Source: Neisseria sicca 4320
GTDB taxonomy: Bacteria; Pseudomonadota; Gammaproteobacteria; Burkholderiales; Neisseriaceae
Length of the DNA stretch: 12,945 nucleotides
NCBI RefSeq assembly: GCF_000193735.1
Contig: NZ_AEPF01000001.1
Location: forward strand, 1 to 12,945
Direction of reading: 5' to 3'
Under the pieces are notes generated by a model. That model had not been told where the DNA came from, searched no databases, and saw only the letters and a list, made by a program, of their open reading frames with translations. Positions 6,516-12,501 of this stretch are shown here, in pieces. Numbering within the stretch: the first letter of the stretch is position 1; each line of letters starts with the position of its first letter. The position numbers and the translations under genes are program-made.

Positions 6516-8672
6516 CTAGCTTCGGACCACTTTGCGCACTTGGGGGATGGCGTGCAGGTTGTGAATGATTTGGTTGATTTGCGCCAAGTCCTTCACTTTG
6601 ATGATGAACTTGAATTCGACAAACCCTTCCGTACCTGCCAGCGCTTTGTTGGGGGTTTCGACGGATTCGATGTCTGCGCCGGAGTTGGAAATGGCTTGCG
6701 CCATAAGGGCGAGCAGGCCGTGGGAGTCTTCGGACTGGATGCTGAGTCCGGTGCAGTAGGTGTGGCTGCCTATGCCTTCCCAGTTCGCGTCAAGCTGCTG
6801 TTCGGGGTCGGATTTGAGCAGGGTCGGACAGGTATCGCGGTGGATAATCATGCCTTTGTCTTTGACCAAAAGGGCGCGGACGGAATCGCCCGGGACGGGG
6901 TGGCAACATTCGGCAAAATGGATGCGGCCGGTTTCTTGGTCGTTGACTTTGATGGGGCTGAGTTTGACTTCGCTGCCGAAGTGCTGCCCTGCCAGTTCGG
7001 CGATGTGCATGGCGACGTACACGGGCAGGGTATGCCCCATGCCGACGTTGTAGAGGACTTCTTCAAACGAGGTTTGTTTGTCGTTGAGGTCGGCGAGGTA
7101 TTTTTCTTTGAGGTCGTCTGAAAGCAATACGTCTTTGGGCAATAGGCTGGACAGGGCTTTTTGCAGGAGGTTTTCGCCGAGGACGATGGCGTCGTGGCGG
7201 TTGAGGTTTTTGACGTATTGGCGGATGGCGCTGCGCGCACGGCTGGAAACGGTGAAATTCAGCCATGCCGGATTGGGCTTGGCGTGTTCGGAAGTAATGA
7301 TTTCGACGGAATCGCCGGTTTTGAGCTTGGTACGCAGGGGCATCATGGTGTTGTTGATGCGGGCGGCGACGGTTTTGTGTCCGATGTCGGTGTGGACGGC
7401 GTAGGCGAAGTCTATGGGCGTAGAGCCTTTGGGCAGCGTGAGGATTTTGCCTTTAGGCGTCAGGATATAGACTTCGTTGGGGAACAGGTCGACTTTGACG
7501 TGTTCGAGGAATTCGATGGCGTTCGCGCTGCTGGCTTGCAAATCGAGGATGTTTTTGAGCCATTGGTTGGTATGTAGGACGGCTTGATCGACGGTGTTTT
7601 CGCCGGATTTGTATATCCAGTGTCCGGCGATGCCGCCTTCGGCTACGGCGTCCATTTCACGCGTGCGGATTTGTACTTCAATGGGCAATCCGTAAGGACC
7701 GACCAAGGTCGTGTGCAGGCTTTGGTAGCCGTTGCTTTTGGGGATGGCGATGTAGTCTTTGAAACGTCCGGGTTTGGGCTGATAGAGATTGTGCAGCGCG
7801 CCTAGGGCGGCGTAACAGGCGGGAATGCTGTTGACGATGACGCGGAAGCCGTAAATGTCCATGACTTCGGCAAAGCGCAATTTTTTCGCTAACATTTTCT
7901 GATGGATGCTGTACAGGTTTTTTTCCCTGCCTTTGATTTTGGCTTCGATGTTCACGCCGACCAAACGCTGGCTGAAGGCACGCAAAACTTTGCCGACGAT
8001 GTCGCGGCGGTTTTTGCGGCTGTTGTCCATCGCTTTTTTGAGGGTTTCGTAGCGGCTCGGGTGGAGGTTTTGAAACGATAAATCCTGAAGCTCTTGGTAA
8101 GCGTTGTTCAAACCTAGGCGGTTGGCGATTTGGGCGTAGATTTCGAGGGTTTCTTTGGCGATGCGGCGGCGTTTGTCGGGACGCATGGAGCCGAGCGTGC
8201 GCATATTGTGCAGGCGGTCGGCGAGTTTGACGACGATCACGCGCACGTCTTTGGTCATGGCGAGGATGAGCTTGCGGAAACTTTCCGCCTGATGCTCGGC
8301 GTGATCTTCAAATTTGAGTTTTTCAAGTTTGGAAAGCCCGTCCACCATCTCGGAGATGGTTTCGCCGAACTCTGCCGCCATTTCGATTTTGGATACGCCC
8401 GTGTCTTCGAGTACGTCGTGCATCACGCCCGCGCACAAGCCTTGAATGTCCATGTGCCACAACGCAAGTTGCGTGGCGACGGCAAGGGGGTGGGTAATGT
8501 AGGGTTCGCCGCTTTTACGGGTTTGCCCGTCATGGGCGTGAAAGGCGTAGGCGACGGCTTTTTCAAGCTCGGCCTGTTCGGATGGGCTGAGATAGGAGGC
8601 GGTGCGGAACAAGAGTTCGCGGGCTTCGGCAGTCAGCGCGTCGTAAGGGGCAGTGGGCTGGGGGGCGGGCAT
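6516..8672 (-). CDS. spoT: Bifunctional (p)ppGpp synthetase/hydrolase SpoT
   Basis: SpoT makes and degrades the alarmone (p)ppGpp in the cytosol. The 718 residues show the full long-RSH layout. The HD hydrolase domain has H61, the H85-D86 pair in MHDVLEDT, and KLADRLHNMRT (149-159). The synthetase domain has GREKNLYSIHQKM (248-260), DIYGFRV (272-278) and GRFKDYIAIPKSNGYQSLH (302-320). The RxKD form (303-306) is typical of bifunctional enzymes rather than RelA, and the intact HD site argues the same. TGS lies at about 396-460, a Cys/His region with C589, C590, H591, H611 and C615 follows, and a C-terminal ACT domain covers about 642-718. It is the last gene of gmk-rpoZ-spoT, the same order as in E. 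coli. The start at 8672 directly abuts a DUS, with GAAGG 9 bases upstream. Confidence 0.96.
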   Translation of the reverse strand: MPAPQPTAPYDALTAEARELLFRTASYLSPSEQAELEKAVAYAFHAHDGQTRKSGEPYITHPLAVATQLALWHMDIQGLCAGVMHDVLEDTGVSKIEMAAEFGETISEMVDGLSKLEKLKFEDHAEHQAESFRKLILAMTKDVRVIVVKLADRLHNMRTLGSMRPDKRRRIAKETLEIYAQIANRLGLNNAYQELQDLSFQNLHPSRYETLKKAMDNSRKNRRDIVGKVLRAFSQRLVGVNIEAKIKGREKNLYSIHQKMLAKKLRFAEVMDIYGFRVIVNSIPACYAALGALHNLYQPKPGRFKDYIAIPKSNGYQSLHTTLVGPYGLPIEVQIRTREMDAVAEGGIAGHWIYKSGENTVDQAVLHTNQWLKNILDLQASSANAIEFLEHVKVDLFPNEVYILTPKGKILTLPKGSTPIDFAYAVHTDIGHKTVAARINNTMMPLRTKLKTGDSVEIITSEHAKPNPAWLNFTVSSRARSAIRQYVKNLNRHDAIVLGENLLQKALSSLLPKDVLLSDDLKEKYLADLNDKQTSFEEVLYNVGMGHTLPVYVAMHIAELAGQHFGSEVKLSPIKVNDQETGRIHFAECCHPVPGDSVRALLVKDKGMIIHRDTCPTLLKSDPEQQLDANWEGIGSHTYCTGLSIQSEDSHGLLALMAQAISNSGADIESVETPNKALAGTEGFVEFKFIIKVKDLAQINQIIHNLHAIPQVRKVVRS
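7111..7122 (+). repeat. DNA uptake sequence inside spoT
   Basis: Exact AGGTCGTCTGAA on the plus strand, antisense within the spoT frame. It lies in the linker between the TGS domain and the Cys/His region (around residues 517-521), where sequence constraint is probably low. Confidence 0.85.
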
Positions 8673-8684
8673 TTCAGACGGCCT
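8673..8684 (-). repeat. DNA uptake sequence (classical AGGCCGTCTGAA) abutting the spoT start
   Basis: The last base of the DUS is directly followed by the spoT ATG (8672-8670). It is one of two copies here with the classical C at position 4 rather than the local T. The AGG of the DUS with the preceding GA gives GAAGG with 9-base spacing to the ATG, so it may double as the ribosome binding site. Confidence 0.8.
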
Positions 8685-8715
8685 TCGGTGTGTGTTTTGT
8701 TTTGAGCCGTCAGAC

Positions 8716-8745
8716 TGTATCGGTCGGATGTGTCGCGCCGATACA
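8716..8745 (-). repeat. Inverted repeat between rpoZ and spoT
   Basis: TGTATCGG (8716-8723) and CCGATACA (8738-8745) are perfect 8-base arms with a 14-base loop in the 110-base gap. No T-run follows on the minus strand. It may affect spoT expression or RNA processing within the operon. A smaller GGCAG/CTGCC hairpin lies at 8762-8778, closer to the rpoZ stop. Confidence 0.45.
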
Positions 8746-8782
8746 ATCCGCGCGGCGGTTGGGCAGATTTTGCCTGCCGGTA

Positions 8783-8989
8783 TTATTTATTGCGGGTCAG
8801 CAGCTCGGTACCGATTTGACCGGCGGCGATTTCGCGCAGGGCGGTCACGGTCGGTTTGTTGTTGCGGATGTCGTCAACCATAGGGGCATTGCCGTTTTCA
8901 AGCTGGCGCGCGCGGCGGGCGGCGACGAGGGTCAGGTCGAAATGATTGGGGATTTTGCCTGTGCAGTCTTCAGTGGTGATACGGGCCAT
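8783..8989 (-). CDS. rpoZ: RNA polymerase omega subunit
   Basis: Omega binds the C-terminal region of the beta' subunit, aids RNA polymerase assembly and forms part of ppGpp site 1. The 68-residue product is short compared with 91 in E. coli, lacking the variable C-terminal tail. The conserved N-terminus MARIT is present, with A2, R3 and T5 in the positions known to line the ppGpp site. FDLTLVAARRARQL (17-30) and the KPTVTALREIAAGQI segment (45-59) are the family core. A weak purine-rich AGAAAG precedes the ATG. It lies 59 bases after gmk and 110 before spoT, in the classical gmk-rpoZ-spoT order, so cotranscription is likely. Confidence 0.95.
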   Translation of the reverse strand: MARITTEDCTGKIPNHFDLTLVAARRARQLENGNAPMVDDIRNNKPTVTALREIAAGQIGTELLTRNK

Positions 8990-9048
8990 TTGTTTGCTTT
9001 CTTTCTATTAATTTGTGATGGAATGTAAATGCGTATTTTCGCTGTTTT

Positions 9049-9666
9049 TCAGGAATTTTCCAACAGGTTTGAGATAAATCCTTGTTGGGAAGATTTTTTC
9101 AGACGACCTGCTTTGATGATGTGAAGCAAATCGGCTTCCGCTCTGTCTAAATCATCGTTGACGACGATATAGTCAAACAGGACGGATTGTTCGATTTCGT
9201 GACGTGCTTTGGAGAGGCGGGTTTGGATAACTTCCTCGCTGTCGGTGCCGCGCCCGACAAGGCGTTCGGCAAGGACTTCGAACGAAGGCGGCAGGATGAA
9301 GATGCTGCTGGCTTCAGGCAGTGATTTGCGCACCTGCGCCGCACCTTGCACGTCGATTTCCAAAATCACATCGTAACCCTCTTCGCTAAGGGAATTGACC
9401 CCAGCGATGCTGGTTCCGTAATAATTGCCAAAAACGTTTGCGTGCTCGAGGAAGGCTTTTTGTTCAATTAAGGATTCAAATTCTTCTTTGGGAACAAAAT
9501 GATAATGAACGCCGTGCTGCTCGCCTTCGCGCGGCTGGCGGGTGGTGTGCGATACGGAGACGCGCAAATCGCCGTTGTTTTTCAAAAGACGGGAAACCAG
9601 CGTGGTCTTGCCCGTACCGGAAGCGGCGGAGATGATGAAAATATTGCCTTTTTTATGGGGTTTCAT
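9049..9666 (-). CDS. gmk: Guanylate kinase
   Basis: Gmk phosphorylates GMP to GDP with ATP, an essential step in guanine nucleotide supply. The 205-residue product has the P-loop ASGTGKTT (15-22) and the GMP-binding stretch SVSHTTRQPREGE (37-49). Also present are GVHYHFV and DVILEIDVQGA, the usual core of the fold. I chose the ATG at 9666. A longer in-frame ATG at 9705 would add 13 residues but lies inside the best promoter -10 (9696-9704), so it is unlikely to be used. Gmk heads the gmk-rpoZ-spoT operon. A DUS near the 3' end encodes part of GRLKKSS. In several bacteria guanylate kinase is inhibited by (p)ppGpp, which fits its neighbourhood, although this is not shown for this protein. Confidence 0.96.
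   Translation of the reverse strand: MKPHKKGNIFIISAASGTGKTTLVSRLLKNNGDLRVSVSHTTRQPREGEQHGVHYHFVPKEEFESLIEQKAFLEHANVFGNYYGTSIAGVNSLSEEGYDVILEIDVQGAAQVRKSLPEASSIFILPPSFEVLAERLVGRGTDSEEVIQTRLSKARHEIEQSVLFDYIVVNDDLDRAEADLLHIIKAGRLKKSSQQGFISNLLENS
9098..9109 (-). repeat. DNA uptake sequence inside gmk
   Basis: Exact AGGTCGTCTGAA on the minus strand, in the sense orientation of gmk near its 3' end, encoding R-L-K in GRLKKSS. It sits in the variable C-terminal tail of the kinase. Confidence 0.85.
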
Positions 9667-9695
9667 GATGTTGGTACCGATGGGATTATCTGTTG

Positions 9696-9704
9696 ATTGT
9701 AGCA
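9696..9704 (-). promoter_or_regulatory. Extended -10 promoter for gmk-rpoZ-spoT
   Basis: On the minus strand TGCTACAAT gives an extended -10 with hexamer TACAAT. Only a poor -35 (TGAAAT, 16 bases upstream) is seen. The start point would be near 9688, about 20 bases before the ATG at 9666. This position supports the shorter gmk start. Confidence 0.5.
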
Positions 9705-9725
9705 TACGGGGCGTGTAATTTCATG

Positions 9726-9737
9726 TTCAGACGACCT
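9726..9737 (-). repeat. DNA uptake sequence between divergent promoters
   Basis: Exact single DUS lying between the gmk and apt promoters, with no inverted partner. It cannot act as a DUS-pair terminator. Confidence 0.85.
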
Positions 9738-9753
9738 TTTAGCCCCGATGGAT

Positions 9754-9782
9754 TTGGCAACCGGCAGTCTGACGGCTACAAT
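9754..9782 (+). promoter_or_regulatory. Sigma-70 promoter for apt
   Basis: TTGGCA (9754-9759) and TACAAT (9777-9782) are separated by exactly 17 bases. The start point would be near 9790, about 30 bases before the apt ATG. It is the best-scoring promoter by eye in the window. Confidence 0.6.
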
Positions 9783-9818
9783 ATCGTGTTAAAAACTTTT
9801 CATTTGGGAACACGCAAA

Positions 9819-10379
9819 ATGTTGGTTCATCCTGAGGCGATGGGCGTCGCTGCATTGGCGGACAAAATCCGCAAAATCGAAAATTGGCCGCAAAAAGGCA
9901 TTTTATTTCACGACATTACACCGGTGCTGCAAAGTGCGGAATATTTCCGCCTTCTGGTGGACTTGCTGGTCTATCGCTATATGGGTCAGAAAATCGATGT
10001 CGTGGCAGGTTTGGACGCACGCGGCTTCATCATCGGCGCGGCGCTGGCATATCAGTTGAACGTCGGCTTCGTCCCCATCCGCAAAAAGGGCAAGCTGCCT
10101 TTTGATACCATCTCGCAAAGCTACGCGCTGGAGTACGGCGAAGCGACGGTCGAAATCCACAAAGATGCGGTCAAACCCTGCGCGCGCGTATTGCTGGTCG
10201 ATGACTTGGTCGCAACCGGCGGCACCATGCTGGCGGGTGTGGAATTAATCCGCAAACTCGGCGGCGAAGTCGTTGAAGCGGCTGCGATTTTGGAGTTTAC
10301 GGACTTAATCGGCGGCAGCAAAATCCGCGAAAACGGCGTCCCCCTGTTTACCCTGCTGCAAAACGAAGGCTGCATGTAA
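9819..10379 (+). CDS. apt: Adenine phosphoribosyltransferase
   Basis: Apt salvages adenine to AMP using PRPP in the cytosol. The 186-residue product has the type I PRT signature VLLVDDLVATGGT (124-136), which binds PRPP. GLDARGF (64-70) and RKKGKLP (88-94) are further conserved stretches. The N-terminus MLVHPEAMGVAALADKIR matches the form I remember for neisserial Apt, and GGGA sits 9 bases before the ATG at 9819. The frame stays open upstream to 9693, but that part spans the promoter and encodes nothing conserved. Apt is divergent from gmk and followed by a DUS-type terminator. Purine PRTs are inhibited by (p)ppGpp in some bacteria, which makes the neighbourhood suggestive but proves nothing here. 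Confidence 0.96.
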   Translation: MLVHPEAMGVAALADKIRKIENWPQKGILFHDITPVLQSAEYFRLLVDLLVYRYMGQKIDVVAGLDARGFIIGAALAYQLNVGFVPIRKKGKLPFDTISQSYALEYGEATVEIHKDAVKPCARVLLVDDLVATGGTMLAGVELIRKLGGEVVEAAAILEFTDLIGGSKIRENGVPLFTLLQNEGCM

Positions 10380-10394
10380 ACTTTGCCCATGCCC

Positions 10395-10440
10395 AAAGGT
10401 CGTCTGAAACAGCCATCCTGCTTTTTCAGACGACTTTTTT
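10395..10440 (+). terminator. DUS-pair terminator after apt
   Basis: AGGTCGTCTGAA (10397-10408) pairs with the complement of AAGTCGTCTGAA (10425-10436), which has one base changed and leaves a G-U pair. Six T close the structure (10435-10440). The loop is 16 bases. Confidence 0.88.
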
Positions 10441-10482
10441 GTTGCCCCTGATTGCGCGGTTAATGTAAATATCGGTTTCAGA

Positions 10483-10512
10483 TTCGGATAATGCCGCCAA
10501 ATCGTTTAAAAT
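10483..10512 (+). promoter_or_regulatory. Weak candidate promoter for ltgA
   Basis: TTCGGA (10483-10488) and TAAAAT (10507-10512) with an 18-base spacer. Both are poor or moderate matches. The start point would be about 10520, 30 bases before the ATG. The stretch 10441-10549 shows nothing else recognisable. Confidence 0.25.
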
Positions 10513-10549
10513 GCGGTTCTAATTGATTCTAATAAAGATACGGTACGTA

Positions 10550-12397
10550 ATGAACGCACAACGCATATTTTCTCTCTCACTCAGCCTGATTGCCGCCGCG
10601 ATTTTGTCGGCGTGCGCCTCCGAAAACAGTACATCTTCATCCAAAGAGCCTAATACTTCCCTGACCGAACCCGCTTCCATCCCCGCCCGCCGAGCCGAAG
10701 GCGAATCCAAAGTATTGTCCGATTACGGTCAATATCAAGGCGCGCTGGATGCTGCCAAGCGCGGCGACGATATGTGGGTACAACAATTCTTGGCGCAGGC
10801 AGGCGACAGCGCGATGGCTGAAAACGTCCGCAACGAATGGCTCAAAAGCCTCGGCGCGCGCGGACAATTGGATACGTTCCGCCAAGAAAACAAAAAGCTG
10901 AATGCGGCGGGTCGGGTGCAGGAAGTGCAATGTTATGCCGAACTGAGCAGCGGCAGCTACAACATGGCGGCAGAGCTTGTGCGCGTTACTAACAAGCTGC
11001 CTGCGGGCTGCACCCGCTTGGTTGAAAGCGCGGCATCCGCAGGTCGTCTGAACAGCAACGACGCATGGCGCCGCGTGCGCGGATTGTTGAGCAACAGCCA
11101 AACCAGCGACGCACGCAGCTTGGCAGCCGCATTGGGCAGCCCGTTTGAAGGCGGCTCGCAAGGTGCGCGCGAATACAGCCTTTTGAACGTCATCGGCAAA
11201 GACGCGCGCAAATCCTCTTCCGCAGCCTCTACCCTGTCAAGCATGGAATCCGGCTTGAGTCGCGAACAAAGCAGCTTCGCATGGGGCGTATTGGGACATC
11301 ACCACGCGCAAAACCAAAACATGTCGACTGCGTTGAGCTACTACGGCCGCGTTTCTGACCGCAAACAACTGACCGACGAGCAATTCGAATGGTACGCCCG
11401 TGCCGCCCTGCGTCTGCAACGCTGGAACGAATTGTCCGGCATCATCCAACAAATGCCCGACAAGCTGCAAAAAGACCCGACTTGGCAATACTGGTTGGGT
11501 CGAAGCTACGCCGCACAAGGCAACCAAAGCCGCGCTAAAGACATGTACGAAAAAGCCGCCGCAAGCGGACGCAATTTCTACGCCGTCTTAGCAGGCGAAG
11601 AACTCGGCCGCCGCGTCAATACCAAAAACAACGTTTCCGACGCCGATAAAAAAGACGTCCGCCGCATGGCAGACGACGGTGCCATCAAACGCGCGCTGGT
11701 TCTGTTTAAAAACAGCCAAAGCAGCAACGATGCCAAAATGCGCCGTCAGGCACAGGCTGAATGGCGTTTTGCCACCCGCGATTTCAACGAGGACAATCTC
11801 CTGACCGCCGCGCAAGTCGCCTTTGAGAACCAGTTCTACGACATGGCAATCAACAGCGCCGACCGTACCGAGCGCAAACTCAACTACAACCTGCGCTACC
11901 TCTCTCCGTTTAAAGAGACCACCGTCCGTTACGCCTCACAAGCAGGCGTCGATCCTGCTTGGGTTTACGGCCTGATCCGCCAAGAAAGCCGCTTCGTCAT
12001 GGGCGCGCAATCGAGCGTCGGCGCGCAAGGCCTGATGCAGGTTATGCCCGCCACCGCCCGCGAAATCGCCGGCAAAATCGGCATGAGCAGCAGCGAACTC
12101 TACACCATGGACGGCAACATCCGCATGGGTACTTGGTACATGGCAGACGCCAAACGCCGCCTGCAAAACAACGAAGTGATGGCAACCGCAGGCTACAACG
12201 CCGGTCCCGGCCGCGCACGCAACTGGCAGGCTTCTACGCCTCTGGAAGGCGCGATTTACGCCGAAACCATCCCCTTCACCGAAACCCGCGACTACGTCAA
12301 AAAAGTCATGACCAACGCGACCTACTACGCATCCTTGTTCAACGAGCCGCAAACCTCGCTGAAAAAGCGTATGGGAACCGTTCCGGGTCGTTATTGA
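10550..12397 (+). CDS. ltgA: Lytic murein transglycosylase, Slt70 type, lipoprotein
   Basis: The enzyme cleaves peptidoglycan between MurNAc and GlcNAc with formation of 1,6-anhydroMurNAc. The neisserial homologue LtgA is an outer-membrane lipoprotein that releases monomers. The 615-residue product has a lipoprotein signal with lipobox LSAC and lipidated C22, a Ser-rich linker (30-40), and a long alpha-superhelical region to about 450. The catalytic SLT domain follows. The catalytic Glu is E479 in GLIRQESRF. GAQGLMQVMP (493-502) and AGYNAGPGRARNW (547-559) are the family motifs. I chose the ATG at 10550 because it gives a proper lipoprotein signal; an earlier in-frame start would add nine residues. 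No strong Shine-Dalgarno is visible. A DUS sits inside (11041-11052). Its downstream terminator seems split by an IS. Confidence 0.95.
   Translation: MNAQRIFSLSLSLIAAAILSACASENSTSSSKEPNTSLTEPASIPARRAEGESKVLSDYGQYQGALDAAKRGDDMWVQQFLAQAGDSAMAENVRNEWLKSLGARGQLDTFRQENKKLNAAGRVQEVQCYAELSSGSYNMAAELVRVTNKLPAGCTRLVESAASAGRLNSNDAWRRVRGLLSNSQTSDARSLAAALGSPFEGGSQGAREYSLLNVIGKDARKSSSAASTLSSMESGLSREQSSFAWGVLGHHHAQNQNMSTALSYYGRVSDRKQLTDEQFEWYARAALRLQRWNELSGIIQQMPDKLQKDPTWQYWLGRSYAAQGNQSRAKDMYEKAAASGRNFYAVLAGEELGRRVNTKNNVSDADKKDVRRMADDGAIKRALVLFKNSQSSNDAKMRRQAQAEWRFATRDFNEDNLLTAAQVAFENQFYDMAINSADRTERKLNYNLRYLSPFKETTVRYASQAGVDPAWVYGLIRQESRFVMGAQSSVGAQGLMQVMPATAREIAGKIGMSSSELYTMDGNIRMGTWYMADAKRRLQNNEVMATAGYNAGPGRARNWQASTPLEGAIYAETIPFTETRDYVKKVMTNATYYASLFNEPQTSLKKRMGTVPGRY
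11041..11052 (+). repeat. DNA uptake sequence inside ltgA
   Basis: Exact AGGTCGTCTGAA in the sense orientation of ltgA, encoding the RLN of AGRLNSN in the alpha-helical region. Confidence 0.85.
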
Positions 12398-12413
12398 TTG
12401 ACGCGGCTGCATA

Positions 12414-12432
12414 CTATCGGATTGTTCGATAG
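12414..12432 (+). repeat. Small hairpin after ltgA
   Basis: CTATCG and CGATAG with a 7-base loop, 17 bases after the ltgA stop. No T-run follows, so it is unlikely to stop transcription alone. Confidence 0.35.
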
Positions 12433-12446
12433 GTGCGAAAGCTAAA

Positions 12447-12458
12447 AGGTCGTCTGAA
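12447..12458 (+). repeat. Lone DNA uptake sequence, probable left arm of the ltgA terminator
   Basis: Exact AGGTCGTCTGAA preceded by AAA, as in the left arms of the terminators after apt and mnmA. The matching right arm is missing, because the IS3-family end begins 4 bases later (12462). Confidence 0.75.
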
Positions 12459-12461
12459 ACC

Positions 12462-12486
12462 TGAACTGGCCCCCAAATCTTGGACA
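12462..12486. repeat. Probable terminal inverted repeat of the IS (orfB side)
   Basis: The 25 bases begin with TG and carry the CCCCCAAA and TTGGACA pattern typical of IS150-group ends. The partner end is outside the window, so repeat status is inferred. Confidence 0.55.
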
Positions 12487-12501
12487 TTCATAAAAGCCTT
12501 T

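Noticed and set aside
6450..8705. Several plus-strand frames opposite spoT
   Set aside because: All lie within the spoT coding region and lack domains. spoT carries complete HD, synthetase, TGS and ACT regions.
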